Origin: Neptuniibacter victor
GTDB lineage: Bacteria; Pseudomonadota; Gammaproteobacteria; Pseudomonadales; Balneatricaceae
Direction of reading: 5' to 3'
DNA length: 64,000 nt
Assembly (NCBI GenBank): GCA_027943745.1
Contig: AP025763.1
Span: 1,736,001 to 1,800,000 of the forward strand
The position numbers and the translations under genes are program-made. Positions 1 through 8,984 of the stretch are shown here, one piece after another (position 1 is the first letter of the stretch; every line of letters begins with the position of its first letter). Under the pieces are notes generated by a model. It saw only the letters and a list, made by a program, of their open reading frames with translations, was not told the DNA's origin and searched no databases.

Positions 1-41
1 TTTATTACTTATTGAGTACTCCGTTATCGCTTTCTGTAATT

Positions 42-57
42 TGGCACTTAATTTGCT
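42..57 (+). promoter_or_regulatory. sigma-54 promoter of the tup-mob-moe operon
   Basis: TGGCAC at 42-47 and TTGCT at 53-57 are separated by 5 bases, so the invariant GG (43-44) and GC (55-56) are 10 bases apart. This is a perfect match to the RpoN -24/-12 consensus. The expected transcript start is near 68, leaving a leader of about 75 bases before tupA. The enhancer and the activator gene would lie to the left of the window. Confidence 0.75.
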
Positions 58-144
58 CTGAGCTAGATAAGTAGTAAATGGGACGCTTCAGGGTAGTTTG
101 CGAATCAGCCCGGATTGATCGTTTTTAAAATAAAGGAGTAAGTG

Positions 145-972
145 ATGAAAAAGTGGATTACTGGCGCGGTAACGGTCGCAGTCTTAGCAGCGAGCTCTGC
201 TATGTGTGCTGCAGAAGAAAATATTATAAGGCTTGCAACTACAACCAGTACCTATAATTCGGGCTTGCTGGATAAGTTATTACCTGAGTTTGAAAAAATT
301 CATAAAGTTAAAGTGCAAGTCATTGCGGTTGGCACAGGTAAAGCTTTACGTATGGGGCAAGCAGGTGATGTGGATGTGGTGATGACCCACGCACCTAAGT
401 CGGAGAAAAAGTTTGTTGCGTCTGGTTATGGCGTCAATCCTAGAAGTGTTATGTATAACGATTTTGTCATTGTAGGGCCAAAGGCTGACCCCGCTAACAT
501 TAAGGGTAAAGAGAGCGTAACGTCTGCGCTCGAGGGAATTTCTGATAAGAACGCTACATTTATTTCACGTGGTGATGACTCAGGAACCCATAAAAAAGAG
601 CTCTCTTTATGGGCTGAAACAGCAAAAGGAAAGTTGTTTACAAACTATAAAGAGGTTGGGCAGGGCATGGGGAAAGTGCTTCAGATGGCGGATGAATTAG
701 AAGCATACACCATTACCGATCGAGGGACTTGGTTGGCGTATAAGAGCCGTATGCAACTGATCCTACTAGTTGAAGGAGATACGCGCTTGTTTAATCCTTA
801 TCAGATTATTCAGATCAATCCAGAGAAGCATAATGGAGTAAATTCCATTGGTGCTAAGGCTCTTTCAGATTGGTTTGTTTCTAAGGTTGGTCAAGAGATG
901 ATCAATGACTTCAGAATCAATAATGAAGCGCTTTTCTATGGTTCAGCTAACGCTGATGTTGCAAATAATTAA
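145..972 (+). CDS. tupA: Tungstate ABC transporter, periplasmic binding protein TupA
   Basis: This is the periplasmic receptor that captures tungstate (and possibly molybdate) for the TupBC importer. An N-terminal signal peptide (KKWITG, then a hydrophobic run ending at AMCAA) is followed by the family hallmark TTTST motif near residue 31 and by a type II binding-protein fold. The length of about 275 residues is normal. A GTG lies three bases upstream at 142, but the AAGGAG ribosome site at 133-138 is spaced better for ATG 145. It is the first gene of a run with tupB, tupC, mobAB and moeA, which argues for a role in W/Mo cofactor supply. The gene lies downstream of a sigma-54 promoter. Confidence 0.93.
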   Translation: MKKWITGAVTVAVLAASSAMCAAEENIIRLATTTSTYNSGLLDKLLPEFEKIHKVKVQVIAVGTGKALRMGQAGDVDVVMTHAPKSEKKFVASGYGVNPRSVMYNDFVIVGPKADPANIKGKESVTSALEGISDKNATFISRGDDSGTHKKELSLWAETAKGKLFTNYKEVGQGMGKVLQMADELEAYTITDRGTWLAYKSRMQLILLVEGDTRLFNPYQIIQINPEKHNGVNSIGAKALSDWFVSKVGQEMINDFRINNEALFYGSANADVANN

Positions 973-1001
973 GTTCTGAAAAAGTGGTTGTTGCGTTATC
1001 T

Positions 1002-1703
1002 ATGCAGGAAAATTTGCTCGAAACATCTATTTTATCTCTGGAACTGTTATTTAGTTTTGATGCGGAGCTTTGGGACATTATTGGTGTTTCTTTTCGTGTT
1101 TCAATGATCGCTATTTCAATCGCTACACTGCCTGCGATACTGATCGGGTTTGCACTCGCTATGGTCGACTTTAAAGGACGGTGGATGGTGGTTGCCTTGT
1201 TTAATGCGTTAATGGCAGTACCTACTGTTGTCGTGGGTTTAACGCTTTATCTATTACTTTCTCGCAGTGGCCCTTTCGGTGATTTACACCTTTTGTTTAC
1301 TCAGCCTGCCATGATTATCGGTCAGGTCGCGCTGGCATTCCCATTGTTGGTATGTATGAGTCATTCTGCGTTTCAGTCTATAGATAAGCGTGCGTGGGAA
1401 ACAGCAAGGACACTAGGGGCAAACTGTTGTTATGCCGTAATAACTATTATGAAAGAGGCGCGTTTTGCATTGCTTGCCTCCGTGTTAGCAGGCTTTGGAC
1501 GAATAATATCTGAAGTTGGTTGTTCTATGATGATCGGAGGTAACATCATGAGCTACACAAGGAACATACCAACAGCGATTGCTTTAGAAACGAGCAAAGG
1601 GATGTTTGCACAGGGAATTGCGTTAGGACTAGTGCTATTAATTTTAGCTCTATTGTTAAATTTCACCCTTGCTTCAATTCGGGGTAAAGGACAATTGGTG
1701 TAA
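1002..1703 (+). CDS. tupB: Tungstate ABC transporter permease TupB
   Basis: This is the inner-membrane permease subunit of the tungstate importer. About five to six hydrophobic segments are visible, and the cytoplasmic coupling loop reads AWETARTLGAN, the EAA-type loop that docks on the ATPase. It follows tupA by about 30 bases and precedes tupC by a few bases or about 26, depending on the start chosen. The start is uncertain: GTG 984 would give a slightly longer protein, while ATG 1002 begins at MQENLLETS and fits family length; neither has a clear ribosome site. Similar permeases exist for other oxyanions, so the tungstate assignment rests mainly on TupA. Confidence 0.9.
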   Translation: MQENLLETSILSLELLFSFDAELWDIIGVSFRVSMIAISIATLPAILIGFALAMVDFKGRWMVVALFNALMAVPTVVVGLTLYLLLSRSGPFGDLHLLFTQPAMIIGQVALAFPLLVCMSHSAFQSIDKRAWETARTLGANCCYAVITIMKEARFALLASVLAGFGRIISEVGCSMMIGGNIMSYTRNIPTAIALETSKGMFAQGIALGLVLLILALLLNFTLASIRGKGQLV

Positions 1704-1729
1704 CTATGTCGAATGTGAGGGGGCGCGGT

Positions 1730-2407
1730 ATGGGCGTTGAGCTTAGAGCTAATAATTTGATTAAGCGCTACGGTGCGCGTGAATTATTCAATATCGAAGA
1801 ACTTAAAGTTCAAGAAGGAGATAGTTTGCATCTAAGCGGTGATAACGGTGCAGGTAAAACGACACTAATGAAGATCTTAGCGGGTTTAGATAAACCATGC
1901 TCAGGTGAAGTTGCCGTAACACCCAATATGAAAAGTAAGTGGTCTACACGCTTGCATCCAAAAGTTGTTTATCTTCATCAGACTCCCTATATATTTAGCG
2001 GCACAGTAGCTGCAAATTTAGCTTATGGTTTAAAACTTAAAGGGTTAGCAAATAAACAAATCAAAGAGAAGGTTTCCCATGCTCTAGCTTGGGCTCGTCT
2101 TGAAGAGCTAGCAGATCATTCAGCACATTCACTCTCAGGAGGGGAAAAGCAACGGCTAGCGTTGGCGCGGGCTTGGGTGTTGGCGCCTGGATTGCTTTTC
2201 TTAGATGAGCCTACAGCAAATTTAGACCAGCAATCAGTGACCTCTGTGGCGGATCTAATAGATAAAATGCTTGAGGGAGGCGCTGCAGTTATGGTCTCTA
2301 GTCATCAGAAAAATCCAGTGACAGAGCTATGTTATAGGCAGTTGTTGTTATCAGAAGGTCAAGTGACAGAATTTGGCCATCAGCGGAAGGTCCGTCATCA
2401 TGCGTAG
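1730..2407 (+). CDS. tupC: Tungstate ABC transporter ATP-binding protein TupC
   Basis: This is the cytoplasmic ATPase that powers TupB. Walker A is GDNGAGKT (residues 37-44), the ABC signature is LSGGEKQRLALARAW, Walker B is LLFLDEPT, and the switch His is in SSHQK. The protein is short (about 225 residues) and has no C-terminal regulatory TOBE domain, as expected for TupC rather than ModC. ATG 1730 is preferred because GAGGGGG at 1717-1723 is well spaced from it; ATG 1706 is an in-frame alternative directly behind the tupB stop. The 3' end overlaps the start of the mobAB fusion by 8 bases, which implies translational coupling. Confidence 0.92.
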   Translation: MGVELRANNLIKRYGARELFNIEELKVQEGDSLHLSGDNGAGKTTLMKILAGLDKPCSGEVAVTPNMKSKWSTRLHPKVVYLHQTPYIFSGTVAANLAYGLKLKGLANKQIKEKVSHALAWARLEELADHSAHSLSGGEKQRLALARAWVLAPGLLFLDEPTANLDQQSVTSVADLIDKMLEGGAAVMVSSHQKNPVTELCYRQLLLSEGQVTEFGHQRKVRHHA

Positions 2408-3503
2408 TGAAAGTTTTTCATTGAAAGAACAGGTGACTGCGGTCATTTTAGCGGGTGGTCGTGCAAGAAGAATGGGAGGGGTTGATAAAGGCTGGATGGT
2501 GCTAAATGGTAAGCCGTTAGTAAGGCATGTATTAGATGCTTTGGCACCTCAAGTTAACGCTTGCCTTATCAATGCCAATCGTAGCCAAGATGCATATAGT
2601 ACATTAGGCTGGCCGGTCGTATCCGATCTGGAAGGGGATTTTCAGGGGCCATTGATGGGTATTGCTACCGGTCTTAAGCATGCGAAGAGTGATTGGGTTC
2701 TATTTGTGCCTTGTGACAGCCCTTATCTCCCAAATGACCTAGTCGATCGTCTTCTAAAGAGAGCAATGGAAGCTAATGCCCAAGTGGCCGTGGCCCATGA
2801 TGGCAAACGTTTACAGCCGGTTGTTGCGTTAATTAAGCGTGAACTGTTCGAGAGCGTAAGTGCAGTATTGGCAAGTGGTGAGAGGAAAATTGATCGCTGG
2901 TATGCGACGTTAAACATGGTAGAAGTTGATTTTACTGATCATGCCGAGGCTTTTATTAACGTGAATCGCCGCGATGATCTGGATGAGTTACAGCAGATGC
3001 CTAAGTTATTGGGTTTTGCAGCATGGAGTGGGACCGGTAAAACTACCTTATTAAAGCAATTGATTCCTCTGCTAAAAGAGACAGGAATCAGGATTGGTGT
3101 GATTAAGCATGCTCATCATCAGTTTGATATAGATCACCCTGGTAAAGATAGTTACGAGCTAAGAAAAGTCGGCGCAGATCAGATGCTGATCAGTTCTGGA
3201 AAACGTTGGGCGTTAATGGTTGAAGAAGATCAGGGCGACAGGCCTTCATTAAGCCATATGCTGAATCGCATGGACCATTCGTTATTAGATATTGTATTAG
3301 TTGAAGGCTTTAAAGAGGAGCCTTTTCCTAAGATAGAGCTGTACCGCAAATCATTACAGCGTGAAATTATGTGCTGTAACGATGAAAATATAATTGCGAT
3401 AGCCTCTGATGAAAATTTGGATCTACGCAGAGATATACCCCAATTAGATCTAAACGATATTGCGAGCATTTTAACGTTTATTCAGCAGTATATTGCCAAA
3501 TAG
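2400..3503 (+). CDS. mobAB: Fused MobA-MobB: molybdenum cofactor guanylyltransferase and GTP-binding adaptor
   Basis: A single polypeptide combines two steps of molybdopterin guanine dinucleotide formation. The N-terminal half (about residues 13-195) is MobA, with the nucleotide-binding loop LAGGRARRMGGVDKG and a CDSPYLP metal site. The C-terminal half (from about residue 200) is MobB, with a Walker A GTGKTT and the IKHAHHQFDIDHPGKDS segment. ATG 2400 is chosen because GGAAGG at 2385-2390 precedes it; an upstream TTG at 2373 lies deep inside tupC. It overlaps tupC and lies about 13 bases before moeA, so it belongs to the same transcript. Fused MobAB proteins are known in other proteobacteria. 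Confidence 0.92.
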   Translation: MRSESFSLKEQVTAVILAGGRARRMGGVDKGWMVLNGKPLVRHVLDALAPQVNACLINANRSQDAYSTLGWPVVSDLEGDFQGPLMGIATGLKHAKSDWVLFVPCDSPYLPNDLVDRLLKRAMEANAQVAVAHDGKRLQPVVALIKRELFESVSAVLASGERKIDRWYATLNMVEVDFTDHAEAFINVNRRDDLDELQQMPKLLGFAAWSGTGKTTLLKQLIPLLKETGIRIGVIKHAHHQFDIDHPGKDSYELRKVGADQMLISSGKRWALMVEEDQGDRPSLSHMLNRMDHSLLDIVLVEGFKEEPFPKIELYRKSLQREIMCCNDENIIAIASDENLDLRRDIPQLDLNDIASILTFIQQYIAK

Positions 3504-3516
3504 CAAAGGTGGTTTT

Positions 3517-4770
3517 ATGTCAGAAGTGTTGAGTTGTTTTGACCCCGCAGCTAACCCGGATGGGATGCTATCAGTTGCTGAAAGCTTGCAGCAGATATTA
3601 AGTAAGATCGAAATTTTGGGAGAGGTAGAACCGGTAGAATTAAGTGCTTGTACTAATCGGGTAATTGCTCAAGACTTAGTTTCAGCTATTAATGTGCCTC
3701 CCCATAGCAATTCTGCAATGGACGGATTTGCGGTGGCTGTAGATGGCTTAATTGCGAATATTCCATTGAAAGTTGTTGGCTCTGTTTATGCCGGAGCTGA
3801 TTTTTCAGAACGCCTAGTGAAAGGTGAAGCGGTCGAGATTATGACAGGCGCACCGATTCCTGAAGGTGCAGATACTATTGTTATACGTGAAGCTTCCACA
3901 CTTAATGGGGATCAAGTTAGTTTTATTGGCCCAGTTAAAAAAGGTCAACATGTAAGACAAGCAGGTGAAGATATTGCTGTTGGGGATATTGCTCTCACCA
4001 AAGGAACATTGCTAAGACCGCAAGAAGTTGGATTAGCAGCATCACTTGGTTTGACAAAACTTGATGTCTTTAAGCGTCCTACCGTGGCAATTTTCTCTAC
4101 CGGAGATGAGGTTACTTGCCAGGGCGCGCCTCTACCTAAAAACTGCATATATGATACTAATCGTTTTACGTTACAGGGATTGTTAAAACGCTTGGGTTGT
4201 CGTGTAATTGATTTCGGTATTATCGAAGATACTAAGCTTGAAATGGAAAAGGTATTACTTAAAGCCTCACAAGAGGCCGATCTTGTCTTGTCTTCAGGTG
4301 GTGTTTCCATGGGTAATGCCGATTATATAAGGCAGGCTTTAGAGGCGGTTGGAAAGATCAATTTTTGGAAAATAGCGATGAGGCCTGGCAGGCCGATCGC
4401 TTTTGGTAAAATTAATCAAACGCCTTTCTTTGGTTTACCAGGGAACCCTGTTGCAGTGATGGTTACATTTACACAGTTTGTGCAGCCAGCGTTAAGAAAA
4501 ATGATGGGGCAGTCTGGTTGGAAGCCTCAGCGAATGGCTGCACTAACAATAGATAAGTTAAAATCCCGCTATAACAGAACGGATTATATCCGCGGAATTT
4601 ATTCGATTGATGAGAAAGGGCAGTTAGTTGTTAGTTCAACGGGCTCTCAAGGTTCAGGTATTTTGACCTCAATGGCGCGGGCAAACTGCTTTATAGAAAT
4701 TCCAGATGAATTGGAGTTTGTGCAATCTGGACAGAGGGTACTGATACAGCCTTTTGCGGACCTGTTGTAG
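3517..4770 (+). CDS. moeA: Molybdopterin molybdenumtransferase MoeA
   Basis: MoeA inserts molybdate (or tungstate) into adenylylated molybdopterin. The hallmark sequences are all present in order: HSNSAMDGFAV, MTGAPIPEGADTIV, FSTGDEV, SSGGVSMGNADYI and GLPGNPVAVMVTF. The protein has about 417 residues, a normal length, with a C-terminal beta-barrel domain after residue about 330. ATG 3517 is preceded by AAGGTGG at 3506-3512; the longer TTG frame from 3493 overlaps mobAB. It is the last gene of the tup-mob-moe run. Its gene partners suggest that metal uptake and metal insertion are made together; tungsten use instead of molybdenum is possible but not shown. Confidence 0.94.
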   Translation: MSEVLSCFDPAANPDGMLSVAESLQQILSKIEILGEVEPVELSACTNRVIAQDLVSAINVPPHSNSAMDGFAVAVDGLIANIPLKVVGSVYAGADFSERLVKGEAVEIMTGAPIPEGADTIVIREASTLNGDQVSFIGPVKKGQHVRQAGEDIAVGDIALTKGTLLRPQEVGLAASLGLTKLDVFKRPTVAIFSTGDEVTCQGAPLPKNCIYDTNRFTLQGLLKRLGCRVIDFGIIEDTKLEMEKVLLKASQEADLVLSSGGVSMGNADYIRQALEAVGKINFWKIAMRPGRPIAFGKINQTPFFGLPGNPVAVMVTFTQFVQPALRKMMGQSGWKPQRMAALTIDKLKSRYNRTDYIRGIYSIDEKGQLVVSSTGSQGSGILTSMARANCFIEIPDELEFVQSGQRVLIQPFADLL

Positions 4771-4788
4771 AGCATGAATGCTTATATG

Positions 4789-5778
4789 CTAAAAAAGCTC
4801 AATATCACCTTCACGGGTGTTGTTGAGTTTAACGTAGCCAGATCCGGCAAGTGTTTCATAACAATGAATCTGATTTCGACCGTGCTCTTTTGCAAAATAT
4901 AAGGCCTGGTCTGCACGATCAATAAGTAGCGGGGCTGATAGCCCTTCTTCTATCTGGGTAACCCCAATACTGACGGTAACTTGGCCCAGTTGTGGGAACT
5001 CGGCATTTTCGATCACTTGGCGGAAGCGATTTAGTACTTTTAGGGCGGATTCTAACGAGATATCTTTTAATGCTATGGCAAACTCTTCACCCCCATAGCG
5101 GAATAACAGATCATTCTCTCTAAATGTTTGCTGCATCATCTGTGCAAAAATGAGCAATACTTCATCACCAAATAGGTGACCGTAGTCATCGTTAACCTGC
5201 TTAAAATGATCGATGTCCATAATGGCGAAGCACCAATTTGATTCATCCGCATCTGATGCACGTCTAGCGGTATCATTTTTATCGAGAAGAAGGGAGCTTA
5301 TCTGTTGATCGAACGCCTGCCTGTTTGAGAGGCCGGTTAGCGAGTCGTTGAGTGCCGAAAACATAAAAAATCGCTGGTTCGCATAGACCTTAATTAGTTT
5401 AAGCAGTACCTCATGTTGCAAAGGGTCGGTGTGCGGCATATCCGTAATCAAAAAACCGCTGAGAGAGTGCAGGATGCTAAAACCGTAATAAGAGTGGTTT
5501 TTATGTTGAGTAAAGCGAACTTTGTTATGTAATTCTTCTAGTTCAGATTGTTCAAAAGCGTCAATATCAAGGTCAAACTTGCCTTGTGGCTCACTAGAGT
5601 GGAGCAATTTGTAGCTCTGATGGTTGATCTCTTGATGATCATATAGCCAAAAGCGATATTCGGGGTAAAGAACAAAGCAAGTTGCCATGAGGGTTTCGTT
5701 CAGCGCAGCTTGAGTTCGCTGTTCTGTTAGCGCTAGAAACAAGTCACAGTAGTCTGAGACTTTAGTCGCTGATGGCAT
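4789..5778 (-). CDS. Diguanylate cyclase with an N-terminal sensor region
   Basis: This protein should make cyclic-di-GMP from two GTP. The C-terminal GGDEF domain (about residues 140-305) carries an intact GGEEF active site at 229-233, DIDHFKQVND with the metal Asp, and an RxxD product-inhibition site, REND at 220-223, exactly five residues before the active site. The first 135 residues match no domain I recognise and show no membrane segment, so the enzyme is cytoplasmic. A GGGAG ribosome site precedes ATG 5778. It is convergent with moeA, only 18 bases away, and no clean terminator is visible between them. The signal sensed is unknown. Confidence 0.88.
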   Translation of the reverse strand: MPSATKVSDYCDLFLALTEQRTQAALNETLMATCFVLYPEYRFWLYDHQEINHQSYKLLHSSEPQGKFDLDIDAFEQSELEELHNKVRFTQHKNHSYYGFSILHSLSGFLITDMPHTDPLQHEVLLKLIKVYANQRFFMFSALNDSLTGLSNRQAFDQQISSLLLDKNDTARRASDADESNWCFAIMDIDHFKQVNDDYGHLFGDEVLLIFAQMMQQTFRENDLLFRYGGEEFAIALKDISLESALKVLNRFRQVIENAEFPQLGQVTVSIGVTQIEEGLSAPLLIDRADQALYFAKEHGRNQIHCYETLAGSGYVKLNNTREGDIELF

Positions 5779-5937
5779 TGCCGAACTCCCGGTCGGATAA
5801 AAGCTGCAAATTCTAGCCTTTTTCCTTATTTTTTATAAGGGAATAATTGTAATGTTTTAGATCATTCTTTTATTAAAAGTATTTTAGTCTAGTTTTTCTG
5901 TTTAGTTAAACGACGGCTTGGATGATATTTTTAAATA

Positions 5938-6585
5938 CTAGAGAGAGCCACTGAGGATTTTTAAGTAATTATTAACTTTTGTGGTGGAAAGGTTATCCGG
6001 TTTTAAGTTATCGGCAATCTTGAGGGCAAGGTTTAACTCCTCAAGTTGTTCTTTGTCATCTTTGTCGATTTCGTTGTCATTGATGTATTGAGTTAGTTCC
6101 GCTGAGACTGTTTTTATATCGCTTGCTAGGCTTGATGGTTTAGAGCCATCAAAATTGCTAATAATTGATTTTGCTTTGTTAAGGGTCGATATTAAGCTAT
6201 CAGTAGGGTTTTGTTTTTCTAACTTTTCGCTAAAGCTATCAATAAAATTGGATAGTTGGCCCAAGCTACTTTTATCTTCAATGGCGGTTTGTTGAGCAGA
6301 TGCACTCAATTGATTTGCCTGGTTTTTATCTAGAAAACCATATTCTTGTAGTCGAGCGATAAAGTCCGGTGTGATTTTAACGCTACTCGGACCTCCTTTG
6401 AAAAACTCTTCATTTAGTTTTTGGATTTTCTGTGCGCGATCAGAGAGTTCAATTCGCCGATTATCTTTTGCGATCTCAGCAGAATCATTTTCGTTTTTAC
6501 TTTGGTTCTCAGTCGTTGATGATACGCCTGTTGATGTGTTGGTTTGGCTGGTACTGTTTTGTGATACTGATGAGATAATTGGCAC
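5938..6585 (-). CDS. Unknown Ser/Thr/Asn-rich N-terminus helical protein
   Basis: I do not recognise this family. The first 40 residues are low-complexity, rich in Ser, Thr, Asn and Gln, with no signal peptide or membrane segment. A charged helical part follows (RIELSDRAQKIQKLNEEFF, then GGPSSVKITPDFIARLQEYG), and the rest is predicted helical. The disordered head plus a helical tail resembles flagellar or secretion accessory proteins, but no motif proves this. GTG 6585 is preceded by an AGGA ribosome site about 10 bases upstream, supporting a real gene. The flanking genes (diguanylate cyclase, arsJ) lie on the same strand but more than 130 bases away on either side. Confidence 0.6.
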   Translation of the reverse strand: MPIISSVSQNSTSQTNTSTGVSSTTENQSKNENDSAEIAKDNRRIELSDRAQKIQKLNEEFFKGGPSSVKITPDFIARLQEYGFLDKNQANQLSASAQQTAIEDKSSLGQLSNFIDSFSEKLEKQNPTDSLISTLNKAKSIISNFDGSKPSSLASDIKTVSAELTQYINDNEIDKDDKEQLEELNLALKIADNLKPDNLSTTKVNNYLKILSGSL

Positions 6586-6725
6586 AGGGATGTCCTTGTT
6601 TGAAATTTCCTTACAAGATTAAAAGCAAAAGTTATGCCATGAGTTTTGGCGCATATGTGCGGAAATAAGTGCTGAATTAGCCCAATTTCTGCTTATCGGC
6701 GGCAGAGATTGTCATTACTGCTACG

Positions 6726-7970
6726 TTAAGGCTGCAAATTTATGCCTCTATCGTTAGACAGGCCTATTGAAAGTAGTACGGTGGCGGCAATAAATATCGT
6801 TGATATATATAAACATGCTTCTAGTCCCCACCATTGAAAAACAGCGCCAGATAAGAGCGTGCCAACTAGGCGACCAAGAGCATTTGCCATATAGTAAAAA
6901 CCAACGTCTATTGACGTGCCATCTGTACGTGCATAGCTAACGATAAGATAGCTATGCAGGGCGCTATTGACGGCGAAGACCACCCCGAACAGTATTAACC
7001 CGCCAATAAGAACAACTGCCGGCGAGTAGGGGAGAAAGTAGGCGATTGCTGCAGGTATAAGGCATAAAAATAGAGCCCAAAACTGTGAATCATTTATTTT
7101 AGAGTGCTTGCTGTTGGTTCGTCTTTCTGTGATTAGGGGGGCTATTGATTGAACGCCGCCATAAGCGATTATCCAAAGTGCGATAAAACTGCCAACTTGC
7201 CAGAAGTCCCAATTAAATTGTTGATGGAGGAACACAGGAAGTGCCACGACAAACCAGACATCTCGTGAGGCAAATAGAAATAAACGAGCAGCGGATAGCA
7301 AGTTGATAGCCCGGTTGGTTGAAAAAACCTCTTTGAATTTTGGCTTGTTGTTAGATTTCCCAAGATCCTTCTTTAAACAGGTTAAACTGATGAAAAGAAG
7401 CACTGAAAGAATCGTTAACATAATCCACATTGCTTCTTGGAAGCCAAACAGATTAAGGAGCAATCCTCCTAGGAAAAAGCCAACGCCTTTTAAGGTGTTC
7501 TTTGATCCGGTAAGAATAGCGACCCATTTGTACAAGGTGCTTTGTGAGTCATTTTTTACCAGTGCTTTGATTGCGCTTTTAGCGCTCATTTTGTTTAAAT
7601 CTTTAGCAATACCTGATAATGCTTGAGCAGCCATAACCCAGGGGATTGCAAGAAAAGACGTTGGCACGGTTAGCATGAGTAGTGCAATAATTTGTAAGAA
7701 TAGGCCTATATTCATCGTTCTATTTAGGCCGATTCTTGCGCCTAGCCAACCGCCAACGAGATTGGTGATAACGCCAAAAAATTCATAAAAAATAAACAGA
7801 AGTGCGATCTTTAATGGTGTGTAACCTAATTGGTGGAAATAAAGGACAACCAGCATCCTTAATGCACCATCGGTTAAGGTAAAGCCCCAGTAATTACCCG
7901 TAACGAGCATGTACTGTTTAATCGCATCTTTTGTATTTGAGTGATTCATGGCGTTATCAGTTTTGCTCAC
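6726..7970 (-). CDS. arsJ: Organoarsenical efflux MFS transporter ArsJ
   Basis: ArsJ is a 12-helix major facilitator that exports 1-arseno-3-phosphoglycerate, the product made when the neighbouring GAPDH uses arsenate. The start region QYMLVTGNYWGFTLTDGALR and the following NLVGGWLGARIGLNR match the family closely, and its position directly behind the GAPDH gene is diagnostic. GTG 7970 directly follows the GAPDH stop; ATG 7949 is an alternative that gives a start nearer to known family members. No convincing ribosome site precedes either, which suggests coupling to the upstream gene. No arsenite pump or arsenate reductase lies in the window. Confidence 0.9.
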   Translation of the reverse strand: MSKTDNAMNHSNTKDAIKQYMLVTGNYWGFTLTDGALRMLVVLYFHQLGYTPLKIALLFIFYEFFGVITNLVGGWLGARIGLNRTMNIGLFLQIIALLMLTVPTSFLAIPWVMAAQALSGIAKDLNKMSAKSAIKALVKNDSQSTLYKWVAILTGSKNTLKGVGFFLGGLLLNLFGFQEAMWIMLTILSVLLFISLTCLKKDLGKSNNKPKFKEVFSTNRAINLLSAARLFLFASRDVWFVVALPVFLHQQFNWDFWQVGSFIALWIIAYGGVQSIAPLITERRTNSKHSKINDSQFWALFLCLIPAAIAYFLPYSPAVVLIGGLILFGVVFAVNSALHSYLIVSYARTDGTSIDVGFYYMANALGRLVGTLLSGAVFQWWGLEACLYISTIFIAATVLLSIGLSNDRGINLQP

Positions 7971-8981
7971 TTATTGTGCTTCGATTGCAACGTACTTTGC
8001 GAGTTCTGCTGTACGATTTACATAACCCCATTCATTGTCATACCAGGCATAAAGCTTTAATTGCGTGCCATTAACGACCATGGTTGAAAGCGCATCGATA
8101 ATACTGGAGCGGGGATCTGTACGATAATCGATAGAAACCAAAGGCTTTTCTTCATAGCCTAAAATTCCTTTAAGTTCACCCTCAGCAGCCTGCTTAAAGA
8201 GTTGATTTATTTCTGTTTCGTCCGTTGACCGCTCTAATTCGAAAACCATATCAGTCAGTGATGCATTTGCCAGGGGGACTCTCACCGCATGGCCATTTAA
8301 TTTGCCTTTGAGTTCCGGAAATATTTGTGTAATTGCTTTTGCAGAACCGGTTGTCGTCGGAATAAGGCTCATACCGCAGGCTCTTGCACGGCGCAGGTCT
8401 TTGTGTGGCGCATCAAGTATGGTTTGCGTATTAGTAATGTCATGAATTGTGGTCATGGAACCATGTTTAATACCAATTTTTTCATGGATCACTTTAATGA
8501 CCGGAGCTAAGCAGTTGGTCGTGCAAGAAGCGGCTGTAACAATTGGGTGTTTGGTTGGTTCATACAAATGGTGATTGATTCCCATGACCAAGTTAAGGGC
8601 CTCGTCATCTTTGACTGGCGCGGTAACGACGACATGTTTTACACCTTGATCTAGGTATTTTTGCAGTAGTGTAGACTGTTTCATTACGCCGCTGGCTTCG
8701 ATGATAAGGTCACAGTTACTCCAGTCCGTTTCTTCAATTTTTTCGTTATGACTGATGGCGATTGACTGTCCGTCAATTAACATAGTTTCGCCGTTTACTT
8801 CTGCGGAGTAGGGCCAAGTACCGTGGACTGAATCATATTTTAATAGATGGGCTAGTGTTTCTGGATTACCTGCTGGGTCGTTTACTTGAATAAATTCGAA
8901 TTCAGGCCAATCCCAAGAAGCACGCATGACAAGACGGCCCATACGCCCAAAGCCATTGATACCAATTTTAATTTTGCTCAT
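7971..8981 (-). CDS. ArsJ-associated glyceraldehyde-3-phosphate dehydrogenase
   Basis: This GAPDH has the NAD fold [10 protein letters not shown] at residues 7-16 and the catalytic Cys153 in SCTTNC, with the WYDNEWGY segment near the C-terminus. In ars operons this isoform uses arsenate instead of phosphate to make 1-arseno-3-phosphoglycerate, which ArsJ exports; that role is known for the family and inferred here from position. It lies 3 bases behind arsR and touches arsJ, so all three are one operon. It is 336 residues, normal for GAPDH. A glycolytic role cannot be excluded from sequence alone, but the operon makes a detoxification role far more likely. Confidence 0.92.
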   Translation of the reverse strand: MSKIKIGINGFGRMGRLVMRASWDWPEFEFIQVNDPAGNPETLAHLLKYDSVHGTWPYSAEVNGETMLIDGQSIAISHNEKIEETDWSNCDLIIEASGVMKQSTLLQKYLDQGVKHVVVTAPVKDDEALNLVMGINHHLYEPTKHPIVTAASCTTNCLAPVIKVIHEKIGIKHGSMTTIHDITNTQTILDAPHKDLRRARACGMSLIPTTTGSAKAITQIFPELKGKLNGHAVRVPLANASLTDMVFELERSTDETEINQLFKQAAEGELKGILGYEEKPLVSIDYRTDPRSSIIDALSTMVVNGTQLKLYAWYDNEWGYVNRTAELAKYVAIEAQ

Positions 8982-8984
8982 GAT

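Noticed and set aside
4771-4800. Hairpin AGCAT/ATGCT between moeA and the diguanylate cyclase gene as a terminator
   Set aside because: The stem is short and a run of A, not T, follows on the plus strand.
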